This document shows, piece after piece, positions 26,178 to 32,764 of a stretch of DNA of 64,000 bases; positions within the stretch are counted from its first letter, which is position 1, and every line of letters begins with the position of its first letter. The position numbers and the translations under genes are program-made. Origin of the DNA: a virus; the IMG/VR virus record IMGVR_UViG_3300021433_000003, positions 1-64,000 of that record; one strand, written 5' to 3'. The notes under the pieces were generated by a model that was given only the letters and a program-made list of their open reading frames with translations, did not search any database and was not told the DNA's origin.

Positions 26178-26344
26178 GGCCGATACCAGCGGCCCGTAAG
26201 ACGCTTGGACGCTTCGTGCTTTTTCGACATAGCCCATTCGATGAGAGAATTTAATTCCTCAATCGTGGGACGATGCACTGCAAGCCATCGGTCCCATTCA
26301 GCACGCATAGAGGCTACTTGCTCCGGGGTTTTGATTTCGCTCAT
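26174..26344 (-). CDS. Small hypothetical protein, 56 aa
   Basis: ATG at 26344 overlaps the exonuclease stop by ATGA and its own stop overlaps the Sak4-like start. Helical, Trp-rich (MRAEWDRWLAVHRPTIEELN, LIEWAMSKKHEAS). No family recognised. Position between exonuclease and ATPase suggests an accessory recombination function, which is only inference. Confidence 0.6.
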   Translation of the reverse strand: MSEIKTPEQVASMRAEWDRWLAVHRPTIEELNSLIEWAMSKKHEASKRLTGRWYRP

Positions 26345-27240
26345 GGCTCCAACCACTCTGTTGATCGGGCGATCTGTTCTTTAGTCGGCCGCGTCGAGAA
26401 CTCGCCGGCTTGCTCGCGGTCCGCAAGCTGGTACTCACTCCAAGCTGGCAAGCTGAGCTTCTGCACGCCATCCCCATACGCCGGCCACTCGCCCTTCGCC
26501 ATGCACTCTCGGAACAGGCGCAGCCCGCGGCGCACGATCTGCTGGCCCCACGCCTCCGCGCGTTCATCCAACTCAAAAAGCTGGATCAGGTGCGGCGGCT
26601 TAACCTCGATGACGACGAAGATATAGCGCGGGCCACGTCCGAGCCCAGACCATCCCGGACGAGCTCCAGGAATGGCCATCGCCGCTTCCTTGTACCAGAC
26701 GACGCGGCTCGCCCATCCTTCATTCCAAGCTTTGCGGGCGATGGCCTGCGGATTGCATGTCGTCGTCGTCTTGAGGTCAACGATCAGCCCGCGCTCCCGG
26801 ATCAGATAATCGGGCCTTGCCTTGCACGGCACTCCGTCCCAATCCCACGTCAGCGACACCTCAGCCTCGCCGCCGGTGAAATAGCTGCCGGCGCGCTCGA
26901 AAATTGCCTCGGCTATTTTGACGATGACCGGCTTTTCCTTGTCGAGGATGGGCACCTTGCCGGCCTCATAGGCTCCGTCGCGGAGCTCCTGCGCTGCCTT
27001 GGTCTTGTAATCCGGGTGATGCACCTCGACGACGCGAGCATCGTATTGCTCAGGCTCAAGCACGGCCAGATGCGCAGCCGAGCCCACATCGAACACATTG
27101 GCATGCTTAGGAACTAAATTCGGGTTCCACGGGCTTTCTTGCCAGAATCGCCAAGCGCAGTCATTTGCCAGCGTCTCGACGCCCGACGCAGACAGTGCCT
27201 TGATGCTGTGGTAAAACTGCATGCTTTTTTGGGCACTCAT
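26341..27240 (-). CDS. RecE-type PDDEXK exonuclease, 299 aa
   Basis: ATG at 27240 overlaps the upstream stop. The N-terminal FYHSIKALSASGVETLAND and FDVGSAAHLAVLEPEQYD are typical of the RecE C-terminal/DUF3799 exonuclease group. Nuclease residues are visible: the Glu of GEAEVSL (~127), the Asp of ARPDYL (144) and VDLKTT (D155, K157). These enzymes degrade one strand from double-stranded ends to give 3' tails used by an annealing or strand-exchange partner, here probably the Sak4-like ATPase. Confidence 0.8.
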   Translation of the reverse strand: MSAQKSMQFYHSIKALSASGVETLANDCAWRFWQESPWNPNLVPKHANVFDVGSAAHLAVLEPEQYDARVVEVHHPDYKTKAAQELRDGAYEAGKVPILDKEKPVIVKIAEAIFERAGSYFTGGEAEVSLTWDWDGVPCKARPDYLIRERGLIVDLKTTTTCNPQAIARKAWNEGWASRVVWYKEAAMAIPGARPGWSGLGRGPRYIFVVIEVKPPHLIQLFELDERAEAWGQQIVRRGLRLFRECMAKGEWPAYGDGVQKLSLPAWSEYQLADREQAGEFSTRPTKEQIARSTEWLEP

Positions 27241-27404
27241 GGCTTTAAGGCTTCCTCCAACGCATTGGTGGCCTGCTCCATTGCGGCTGAGCGCCATCCC
27301 TCTCCCCGCGGTCCCTCATCCCAGAAATCGGCGTGATCCATTACGAATTGGAGCGCCCAACGCGGCACGGTTACATCCTCTTCCCCAGCTCCTATCGTGC
27401 TCAC
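27237..27404 (-). CDS. Small hypothetical protein, 55 aa
   Basis: GTG at 27404 overlaps the upstream stop (GTGA) and the stop overlaps the exonuclease start. Contains VPRWALQFVMDHADFWDEG and a helix EQATNALEEALKP. It occupies exactly the space between two confident genes. No function recognised. Confidence 0.55.
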   Translation of the reverse strand: MSTIGAGEEDVTVPRWALQFVMDHADFWDEGPRGEGWRSAAMEQATNALEEALKP

Positions 27405-27490
27405 AGCGCCAGCATCCCTCCGACGAACATCCCCGCCGCGAGCGCGATGCAGCAGGCCAGGAACCAGTTCACGAGTGTGTCAGCACGCAT
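27401..27490 (-). CDS. Tiny membrane protein, 29 aa
   Basis: ATG at 27490 overlaps the end of the upstream gene. The sequence is a single membrane helix (TLVNWFLACCIALAAGMFVG) with almost nothing else. Overlap on both sides supports translation. A longer version in the same frame would overlap the upstream gene completely, so I prefer the short one. Confidence 0.45.
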   Translation of the reverse strand: MRADTLVNWFLACCIALAAGMFVGGMLAL

Positions 27491-27650
27491 TCTCAGATTC
27501 CTTGTCGTCTTCGTAGTCTCCGGGGAAATGCAGCCTATCCCAAGAGCGCCGAAACTCATTGACGGCCTCGCCGAGCACGCCCGCTCCCCATCGCAGGCCG
27601 ACAGCACAATTGAAGACGGCAGCCCAGATAATGCCGCCGTCATCCACCAT
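27480..27650 (-). CDS. Small hypothetical protein, 56 aa
   Basis: ATG at 27650 overlaps the stop of the 27640 gene. Hydrophobic start (IIWAAVFNCAVGLRWGAG) then EAVNEFRRSWDRLHFP and an acidic end (DYEDDKESENAC). Chosen over another overlapping frame in the same place because start, stop and composition all fit the operon. Confidence 0.5.
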   Translation of the reverse strand: MVDDGGIIWAAVFNCAVGLRWGAGVLGEAVNEFRRSWDRLHFPGDYEDDKESENAC

Positions 27651-27900
27651 CGTTTCCCTCCAGCTCGCGGAGCTGGCGCGCGGTCGCGTCCGCGATCAGG
27701 TCTTCAAGCTGATTATGCGCGTTGATGTGCTGCATTCTGGTGGCGTTGACTTGGCCGAGAAATTTGCCAAGCGCCGTATAAAATTCGGCCTTCGCGTCTT
27801 CCACATCTAGCTCTGTGAGGGGCTTCCCGAGCGGACATCCTTCAATCTCGGCCAACTTGGCGCGAGCACTCATACTTGCCGCCTTGGCCCCCGGGTTCAT
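27640..27900 (-). CDS. Small helical protein, 86 aa, first main gene of recombination operon
   Basis: ATG at 27900 has GAGGGAG 6 bases upstream; the internal ATG at 27873 is an alternative. Helical, with EDAKAEFYTALGKFLGQVNA and HINAHNQLEDLIADATARQL. No family recognised. It is the first well-supported gene downstream of the leftward promoter at 28034-28064. Confidence 0.6.
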   Translation of the reverse strand: MNPGAKAASMSARAKLAEIEGCPLGKPLTELDVEDAKAEFYTALGKFLGQVNATRMQHINAHNQLEDLIADATARQLRELEGNDGG

Positions 27901-27903
27901 CGA

Positions 27904-28029
27904 TCACTCCCTCGGGAAAGTTGTCGGCTCGCCGCCCTCCGCAACGGGTATGACCGCCTCTCTTCCCGCGAAGGTCAGCTTGGGTTCCAGGGCCGCCGAC
28001 GAGCCCGTGAGGAGAGGGGAGAGAGGCAT
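27904..28029 (-). CDS. Possible leader ORF, 41 aa
   Basis: ATG at 28029 lies only 5 bases from the leftward -10 box, so it can be translated only if the transcript starts unusually close, or from another start. It ends with TGA 4 bases before the next ATG (TGATCGATG), inside that gene's ribosome-binding region, so translational coupling is possible. Composition is plausible (LTGSSAALEPKLTFAGRE) but no family is recognised. Confidence 0.3.
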   Translation of the reverse strand: MPLSPLLTGSSAALEPKLTFAGREAVIPVAEGGEPTTFPRE

Positions 28030-28033
28030 GCGC

Positions 28034-28064
28034 TAAATATGCCGATAGCGCCGCCGCGAGTCAA
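28034..28064 (-). promoter_or_regulatory. Leftward early promoter
   Basis: On the minus strand: TTGACT (28064-28059), a 19-base spacer, then TATTTA (28039-28034), which is inside the operator. The long spacer makes it a weaker promoter. It would transcribe the recombination operon down to 23818. Confidence 0.5.
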
Positions 28065-28075
28065 TCACAAAATCG

Positions 28076-28104
28076 TTGATTTCAGAAAATTATCGGCATA
28101 TTTA
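28076..28104 (+). promoter_or_regulatory. Rightward early promoter, probable leaderless transcript
   Basis: TTGATT (28076-28081), 17-base spacer, TATTTA (28099-28104). The ATG of the next gene is at 28112, 8 bases past the -10 box, so transcription should begin at or next to the A of that ATG. No ribosome-binding site is present, fitting leaderless translation. Confidence 0.6.
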
Positions 28105-28111
28105 GGCGCAG

Positions 28112-28354
28112 ATGAAAATCGTCGAGCAATTCGTTGCCGCTGTCGTCGCCTATAAGCGGGCGACCGGCATTTCCGACTACGAGTTCGCCAGACGAGCCGG
28201 GCTGCAAGAGAGCATGATCCGGCGCATCGATTTCGATCGCGTTTTCGAGAAGGGCCAGCCGAGCATTACGCTCCGCACGGCATTTCGGATCGAGGACGCA
28301 ATGGGAAGGTTCCCTATCACAAACGGTGCAGAAGATGGCAAGGCGACTGGTTGA
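28112..28354 (+). CDS. Cro/CI-like HTH regulator, 80 aa
   Basis: Short XRE-like helix-turn-helix protein: VVAYKRATGISDYEFARRAG as first part of the HTH, then LQESMIRRIDFD as the recognition region, and TLRTAFRIEDAMGRF as a following helix. It has only the DNA-binding domain, no C-terminal oligomerisation or protease domain, so it is closer to Cro-type regulators. It lies beside the inverted operator pair and is probably its ligand. Translation is likely leaderless. Confidence 0.65.
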   Translation: MKIVEQFVAAVVAYKRATGISDYEFARRAGLQESMIRRIDFDRVFEKGQPSITLRTAFRIEDAMGRFPITNGAEDGKATG

Positions 28355-28793
28355 CGAAGTAGGGCCGAAGCGCGGACGTGGCCGGCCCCGGAAGGATAAC
28401 GGCTCGGATACCGGCCCGGTCTCGGTCATCGAGAACGGCCGCCTCGGCGATAATGCGGCCAAGCGGCTCGCTGGCTTCGTCGAGGAAATCGAGGGCGCAG
28501 AAGAGGTCCGCCGCGATCTTTCGGAAAAGATCAAGGAAATTTACAAAGCGGCCAAGGATGCGGGCTTTGAGAACAAGATCATCCGCAAGGTGATCGCGGT
28601 GCGCCGCCGTGATGCGGACGATTTGCAGGCCGAGCAGGATATGATCGATATCTACAAACAGGCGCTGGGCATGCTTTCTGATCTTCCTCTCGGGCAGGCG
28701 GCCATTGTTCGTAACGTCCCGACGAGGGCAGCTGAAGCGCTTCGCGCGGCTTCTCAGGCTCATCTCGAAGGCGATCTGCCGCCGATCGCTTAA
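28335..28793 (+). CDS. gapR-like: AT-hook plus GapR (DUF2312) DNA-binding protein, 152 aa
   Basis: I chose the ATG at 28335; a GTG at 28326 is possible. Residues 10-21 contain KRGRGRPRKD, an AT-hook motif that normally binds the minor groove of AT-rich DNA. Residues 40-115 match the GapR/DUF2312 pattern: AAKRLAGFVEEIEGAEEVRR, IKEIYKAAKDAGFENKIIRK and IAVRRRDADDLQAEQDMID. GapR is an alphaproteobacterial nucleoid protein that binds overtwisted DNA ahead of forks and helps topoisomerases. The extra tail (QAAIVRNVPTRAAEAL) is not part of that family. Placed between the regulator and the resolvase. Confidence 0.75.
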   Translation: MARRLVDEVGPKRGRGRPRKDNGSDTGPVSVIENGRLGDNAAKRLAGFVEEIEGAEEVRRDLSEKIKEIYKAAKDAGFENKIIRKVIAVRRRDADDLQAEQDMIDIYKQALGMLSDLPLGQAAIVRNVPTRAAEALRAASQAHLEGDLPPIA

Positions 28794-28794
28794 A

Positions 28795-29379
28795 TTGCCC
28801 GGCATCCTCGCGCTCGACATAGCTACCACGACGGGTGCGGCGTTCGCGCTGCCGGGCGAGCGGCCCGTGTGGCGGCACAAACGATTCGGCAAACCGGGGG
28901 ACGATGACGGCAAAGTGGGCGTCTTGTTCCACGACTGGCTGGACGCCATCATGGGCGAGTGCGGGGGGCCGGATTGGGCCGTCTTTGAGGCGCCGTTTAT
29001 TCCGCGCGGCGCGATCTCGGTCAACAACGCCACCATCCGCCGGCTCTACGGCCTGGCCATGATCGCTCAGATGGTGGCGCACAATTGGGGGGCGAAGTGT
29101 CGCGAGGTAGACACGGCCTCGGTCGCAAAGCACTTCACCGGGCAGGCCCGGTGGGGTGGGCGGGAGGCGAAGAAAGCCGCGACCCGCCGCGTATGCGAGC
29201 GCTACGGATGGGCTCCGGTGACCGAAGATGAGGCTGATGCACTTGCCGTGCTGGTTTACGCCGAAGCGCTGATTGACCCCATAGCGGCCTCGCGGCGTGG
29301 GCCGGGACCGCTGTTTGTCAGGCCGGCATCGGCGATTAGGTTGCCCACCACGCCGCAAGATCGTCGGCAGTCCCGCTGA
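28795..29379 (+). CDS. RuvC-like Holliday-junction resolvase, 194 aa
   Basis: TTG start 1 base after the GapR stop is the simplest choice, giving LPGILALDIATTTGAAFALP. That is the first RNase-H-fold strand of RuvC-like enzymes with the catalytic Asp. The second acid is in WAVFEAPFIP, and the last in the EDEADALAVLVYAEA helix. The family resolves four-way junctions and branched replication or packaging intermediates. It overlaps the convergent endolysin gene by 44 bases. Confidence 0.75.
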   Translation: MPGILALDIATTTGAAFALPGERPVWRHKRFGKPGDDDGKVGVLFHDWLDAIMGECGGPDWAVFEAPFIPRGAISVNNATIRRLYGLAMIAQMVAHNWGAKCREVDTASVAKHFTGQARWGGREAKKAATRRVCERYGWAPVTEDEADALAVLVYAEALIDPIAASRRGPGPLFVRPASAIRLPTTPQDRRQSR

Positions 29380-29935
29380 ACTGACTTCGGTCACAGATAC
29401 CGCCGACCCCAGGGCAATCGCCGCTCGATGTGTATTGCCACAGAGTCCACATATCCCACCCATCTGGCGGGACTGGGTTAGGACCATACTCCGGCAGCCA
29501 CAGCGGACAGCGAGTCAGAACCGAATTTGGTAGACCGGCACCATCGCCGGTCGGTCCCCATCGCCCCATGTAGACAAGCGGGAGCTTCCCGGTAGCCATT
29601 TGCAGGCGGGCTACCAGCTCGGCGGCTTGCGCGATCGAGACCGTGTCCCCCATGCCATTCGCTTCGATGTCGATGGCCAACCGAGGCATAGAGCCGGCTA
29701 TACCCAAGAAATTGCCAACCTGAGCGCATGGGTCCGATGCGTCGGCGAAGTGATAGGCGCCCACTAGCAAACCAGCAGCTCGGGCGGCGGAGCTGCGCTC
29801 GATAAAGGTAAAGTCCACCCAACTCGCGCCTTGCGTCGCCTTCAAGATTACGGCGAGCACGCCGCTTGCCTCCACAGCCGCGAAGTTGACGGGCGATTGC
29901 CAATGGGAGAGGTCAAGCACCACGTCAATCATCAT
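29336..29935 (-). CDS. GH25 endolysin (muramidase), 199 aa
   Basis: The GH25 pattern is clear: VVLDLSHWQ with D8 at the start, GAYHFAD, LAIDIEANG with the D-x-E pair (D89, E91), LWLPEYG and WTLWQYTSSGDCPGVGGI with SQFSGT near the end. GH25 enzymes hydrolyse the beta-1,4 bond between MurNAc and GlcNAc. No signal peptide, so export would need a holin. It sits on the minus strand, far from the holin-like cluster at 18.8-20.8 kb. Confidence 0.85.
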   Translation of the reverse strand: MMIDVVLDLSHWQSPVNFAAVEASGVLAVILKATQGASWVDFTFIERSSAARAAGLLVGAYHFADASDPCAQVGNFLGIAGSMPRLAIDIEANGMGDTVSIAQAAELVARLQMATGKLPLVYMGRWGPTGDGAGLPNSVLTRCPLWLPEYGPNPVPPDGWDMWTLWQYTSSGDCPGVGGICDRSQFSGTADDLAAWWAT

Positions 29936-30153
29936 CCCACCCTCACGATGCGCAGCCCGTTGGGGCCGAAGTTGTATTCCTGTTGGGAAGCTTCGTCAGC
30001 GCTGGTCTGCATGAGGCACAGGCCGGTTTCCTTGGTTGCCGCTATTATCAGGCCCGGAACTTCGCCGCCGTTTACCATATCAAGGCGGATGATCTTCCAG
30101 CGCCGCCGCTCATCCTCGGAGTCGAAGGCGCTCAGCTTGAGGCGTTCGGGCAT
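29932..30153 (-). CDS. Small hypothetical protein, 73 aa
   Basis: ATG at 30153, overlapping the endolysin start at its own stop. Contains LSAFDSEDERRRWKIIRLDM and PGLIIAATKETGLCLMQTSA, then FGPNGLRIVRVG. Looks like a small beta-rich protein. No family recognised. Confidence 0.55.
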   Translation of the reverse strand: MPERLKLSAFDSEDERRRWKIIRLDMVNGGEVPGLIIAATKETGLCLMQTSADEASQQEYNFGPNGLRIVRVG

Positions 30154-30154
30154 T

Positions 30155-30352
30155 TCATTTCTGCTTCGCCACGGCCTCAACGAACGCCTTGGCGTCCGCG
30201 ATCTCTTCCTTCTTGCGGGCGATCTCGGCAAGCTCGTCCTCCATTCGCCAGTCGCTCTTCAGCCAACGATCAACGATCTTGGGACAAACGGGGTCGAGGT
30301 ACTTACCGGGTATAGTAAAACATCCATTGTCGCATACCTGCCCAACCAACAC
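30155..30352 (-). CDS. Small charged hypothetical protein, up to 65 aa
   Basis: The longest frame starts at 30352 but overlaps the preceding gene by 50 bases, so a shorter start is likely, for instance at WRMEDELAEI. The end is a charged helix (EIARKKEEIADAKAFVEAVA). Low-information protein; stop codon lies 2 bases before the next ATG. Confidence 0.4.
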   Translation of the reverse strand: MLVGQVCDNGCFTIPGKYLDPVCPKIVDRWLKSDWRMEDELAEIARKKEEIADAKAFVEAVAKQK

Positions 30353-30617
30353 CCCCTTCGCAGTACTGGTAGGCGGTCCTTAAAGTCTGTTTATCGGTCT
30401 TATCGCCGCACGGCATACCTGCGACGCAGATATTCACGGCAAGCGACGGCTGCGTCCCGACATCACCCGCAATCTCGTCTTTATGGGGAGACTTGCCGCA
30501 TTGCTCCGCAACAATCCCGGCCATGTGATCTTTAAGCCATCCGGATTTATCATAAGCAGCGGCGCTGGCGAGAAGCGCGACGACGTAGACCAGCCAGAAG
30601 TGACCGGAACCTGTCAT
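30303..30617 (-). CDS. Membrane/exported protein, 104 aa
   Basis: ATG at 30617 with AGGAGGAAG a few bases upstream. The N-terminus is a hydrophobic helix (FWLVYVVALLASAAAYD), acting as signal or anchor. The rest contains four cysteines (AEQCGKS, NICVAGMPCGDK, YQYCEGG), compatible with periplasmic disulphides. Located upstream of the endolysin, so possibly a lysis accessory, though I recognise no family. Confidence 0.55.
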   Translation of the reverse strand: MTGSGHFWLVYVVALLASAAAYDKSGWLKDHMAGIVAEQCGKSPHKDEIAGDVGTQPSLAVNICVAGMPCGDKTDKQTLRTAYQYCEGGVGWAGMRQWMFYYTR

Positions 30618-30687
30618 AATCTCAAACTTCCTCCTCTGGGGGATCCAGTTTTACGCATTTTATAGTACCTGGATATGGTGAATCGCC

Positions 30688-30978
30688 TTATAATGCGTCA
30701 ACTGCTGATGGTTGCCTACTATAAGCTGCTATTACATCATTCTCGTCGTCCGGGCGCAGATGGGACCAGATCGCTCCGGTAGACAGCGCGCCCAAGCTTA
30801 GATTATCGTTGGCGAGGCACAAGGGATAGGGGCAATCGCATGGCCGCGAGCGCAGGGAGGCAAGCTCGACGTTCCCAAGGGCAAGCCGATGACGCAGCAA
30901 GCCATCTTGAAGCGCAATTGACTCAAAGGCTTCTCCAGACCTTCCCGGGTTGCCGCAAGTGACTTTGCTGACAACCAC
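30688..30978 (-). CDS. Doubtful hypothetical protein, 96 aa
   Basis: Open frame with moderately coding-like third positions, ending HLRPDDENDVIAAYSRQPSA. It overlaps the + strand nuclease-like gene start at 30959 and no competing frame in the same stretch is open. No family recognised. May be non-coding. Confidence 0.3.
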   Translation of the reverse strand: MVVSKVTCGNPGRSGEAFESIALQDGLLRHRLALGNVELASLRSRPCDCPYPLCLANDNLSLGALSTGAIWSHLRPDDENDVIAAYSRQPSAVDAL

Positions 30979-31255
30979 CTGGGAGACGCATCTGGCTTAC
31001 CGTCCCGAGCTAGAGTCGCTAGAAGATGTAATCGTCGGGACGTTGCAGGAGCCGCATGTAGTCTGTGCGGGAACAAGCGATCCACGAAACATTGTCTTCA
31101 TTAACCAAGGAGAAAGGAGCCCAGGATCACAGTCACCGTTCGCCGTGATCGTAAATCCGGAACAAGCCCTTGTCGATTCCATGGGGTACCGACGAGATTT
31201 CCGGGACTTAACCGGGCAGTCCGTATTATGGCTACCGCCAAACGTCCGCCGTTGA
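30959..31255 (+). CDS. Barnase/EndoU/RelE-like (PBECR-type) nuclease-like protein, 98 aa
   Basis: GTG at 30959 overlaps the TGA of a 40-codon upstream frame (GTGA); a TTG at 30950 is an alternative. The pattern WETHLAYRPELESLEDVIVG, then LQEPHVVCAGTSDPRNIVFI and AVIVNPEQALVDSMGY resembles the small phage-associated nuclease group with W-HI-RHPE, E-P and a late beta-hairpin. It overlaps the next gene (DUF2283-like) by 28 bases, an arrangement seen in toxin-antitoxin pairs. Assignment by pattern; catalytic residues not verified. Confidence 0.45.
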   Translation: MTLLTTTWETHLAYRPELESLEDVIVGTLQEPHVVCAGTSDPRNIVFINQGERSPGSQSPFAVIVNPEQALVDSMGYRRDFRDLTGQSVLWLPPNVRR

Positions 31256-31512
31256 TAGCGGCATACGACCGCGGGGTCGACGTACTTCACGTCGCGCTGG
31301 GCACACCCGTTCCTGCAGAGGGAGAAGGGCGGCAGGGCGGGATAGAGCTGCGATATGCCCTTGCCGACGATCATCCATGCGGTGCGACAATTATCGGATT
31401 TAGGCGAAATGCATGGCCGATCCGCCTAGATCGTCTTTGTGGCATCATAGCGGATCACCTCCATGTTCCGAGCGAAGATGTCAAGGGCGTGATCGCGAAA
31501 GCGCTTAGTTAA
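31228..31512 (+). CDS. DUF2283-like protein (antitoxin-like), 94 aa
   Basis: IAAYDRGVDVLHVALGTPVP followed by GGIELRYALADDHPCGATII and a final helix matches the DUF2283 pattern (YD-D-LYV-LG-P, G-L--D, V-GIEI). DUF2283 proteins often accompany small DUF4258/RelE-type partners. It overlaps the nuclease-like gene at its start and the convergent minus-strand gene by 4 bases at its end. Confidence 0.55.
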   Translation: MATAKRPPLIAAYDRGVDVLHVALGTPVPAEGEGRQGGIELRYALADDHPCGATIIGFRRNAWPIRLDRLCGIIADHLHVPSEDVKGVIAKALS

Positions 31513-31856
31513 CTTATAAGTTTCCACCGCATCGCCCGCCCCCGGCCGATCTTCTCGACCTTGCCCTTGCGCTGCATATCGCCGAGCGCCAGCGAGACTC
31601 GGCGCACGAAGTCCGTCCGCGTCGGCTTATCGTTCTCAGGATCAAGCCCCTTGTCGCGCATTGCCTGAGCCGCGACCTCAAAACTGGTCACGGTGCCGCT
31701 GGACCGCATCGCGTCGAAGATGCGCTTCGTCATCTCGCCGTGCACGAAGTAAGGCGATTTCGTTGGCCGGCGATGCCGCACGGGGAGTCCCTCGATCTTG
31801 AAGTCGGGCCGGAACATCCGGAGCACGGCGTCGAGATGGACAAGCTCGGCCTGCAA
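31509..31856 (-). CDS. Hypothetical winged-helix-like protein, at least 115 aa
   Basis: The frame is open upstream of the TTG at 31856 (VPFPQAAERAEILFEIGEAE), so the N-terminus may be longer. It reads as a coiled N-terminus, LVHLDAVLRMFRPDF, then GEMTKRIFDAMRSSG, VAAQAMRDKGLDPEN and RVSLALGDMQRKGKVEKIG-RGRAMRWKLIS. The second half looks like a winged helix. I recall this layout in alphaproteobacterial hypothetical proteins, often as a small regulator. It overlaps, in another frame, the zinc-ribbon remnant upstream. Confidence 0.55.
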   Translation of the reverse strand: MQAELVHLDAVLRMFRPDFKIEGLPVRHRRPTKSPYFVHGEMTKRIFDAMRSSGTVTSFEVAAQAMRDKGLDPENDKPTRTDFVRRVSLALGDMQRKGKVEKIGRGRAMRWKLIS

Positions 31857-32167
31857 CCGGGCGATCCGCTTCTCAGCCTCGCCGATCTCAAACAGGATTT
31901 CGGCCCGCTCGGCAGCTTGCGGGAATGGAACAGGGTTCCGCTGGTCACGCTGAACTTGCTACGGCAACCCGAGCATTTCCAGCGAACCGGAGTCTCGGCA
32001 AGCGTGTAGACCTTGATCGCGCCGCAGCTCGGGCAAAACGGCGCGCCGTTGTTTGCCGCGAACCGAATAGCGACGAAGCGCGCGTGCGCGTCTTCGTCGC
32101 TCATCCGCATGATGTCACGGAGCGATAGCGTCCGCGCTGCTGGGGAAATAAGGAAGTGCTGCGACAA
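31730..32167 (-). pseudogene. ISxO2-like (IS1595 family) transposase zinc-ribbon remnant
   Basis: The first ~85 residues match the N-terminal zinc ribbon of ISxO2-type transposases: MSQHFLISPAARTLSLRDIM, RFAANNGAPFCPSCGAIKVY, RWKCSGCRSKFSVTSGTLFH and SRKLP. After that the reading frame runs over the coding strand of the downstream gene and has no transposase character, so the DDE catalytic part is absent. Either a degenerate insertion-sequence fragment or a domesticated zinc-ribbon joined to the downstream gene by a frameshift. Confidence 0.55.
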
Positions 32168-32378
32168 GGGGCCAATCCTTGCGAGGGATCGGCCTTCGCT
32201 CGCGAAGATGGAAAAGCCGGCGTCAACAGGCTATATTCCATCTGAGGATCGCGACTGCGGGGCCAATCCGTTGTTGCGGTCTTAGGAGCCGGGCGCTGCG
32301 TCAACAGTGACCCGGTTCCGCCTTAGAGAGTGCCGACCAGCGGGCCGCTCTTTCCCAACTTAGCGCGCGGGGGAGCCA

Positions 32379-32627
32379 ATGCCGGAAGAATCATCTGCCC
32401 ACAATCGCGGTGGCAGCGGGAAAGGCGGCGGAGGCGGCGAGGGTCCGCCCCGCCATCCGTTGATCGAAGGTCTATTCCAAAGCCTGCCAGACGATGGCCA
32501 GCTCTGGACGTTAGAGGAAGCCGCCGACTGGCTGCATGCGGCGGCCTATAATTTGCGATTCGCGTACAAGCTGAAGGGCAAAATCACGGTTGATATAAAA
32601 GTCGAGCAGCCAGGAGGGGGACGATGA
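32379..32627 (+). CDS. Small conserved-type hypothetical protein, 82 aa
   Basis: After a Gly/Ser-rich start (GGSGKGGGGGEGPP), residues 28-75 read HPLIEGLFQSLPDDGQLWT, EEAADWLHAAAYNLRFAYKL and GKITVDI. I recognise the pattern HP-I-GLL-TLPEPG--W, R--WL-AAA--F-LIYK as a widespread small alphaproteobacterial/phage protein of unknown function. ATG at 32379 with GGGGAG nearby. Confidence 0.6.
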   Translation: MPEESSAHNRGGSGKGGGGGEGPPRHPLIEGLFQSLPDDGQLWTLEEAADWLHAAAYNLRFAYKLKGKITVDIKVEQPGGGR

Positions 32628-32764
32628 CTAGCGCTCGTTGCCGCACAAAGAGCAAGGTTGAGCGGATCGGGCGGCCCAGGGCGCGCGACGCGGTGGAAGA
32701 TCGCAGACTAATTAGACAGAAACTCCCTGGCCGATTGAAGCTTCAAGGGGTGCATGGCGATTAA
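32624..32764 (+). CDS. Doubtful small basic protein, 46 aa
   Basis: ATG at 32624 overlaps the preceding stop (ATGA), which supports coupling. The product is very basic (CRTKSKVERIGRPRARD). It overlaps the end of the convergent gene at 32712 by 53 bases. No family recognised. Confidence 0.3.
   Translation: MTSARCRTKSKVERIGRPRARDAVEDRRLIRQKLPGRLKLQGVHGD

Larger units (their letters stand above)
28033..28105. promoter_or_regulatory. Divergent promoter region with inverted operator pair
   Basis: CTAAATATGCCGATA at 28033-28047 and its perfect reverse complement TATCGGCATATTTAG at 28091-28105 are 43 bases apart. Each contains the -10 box (TATTTA) of the promoter pointing outward. A dimeric repressor, most simply the HTH protein encoded at 28112, could occlude both promoters at once. 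This is the switch between the leftward recombination operon and the rightward regulator/GapR/resolvase operon. Confidence 0.75.
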
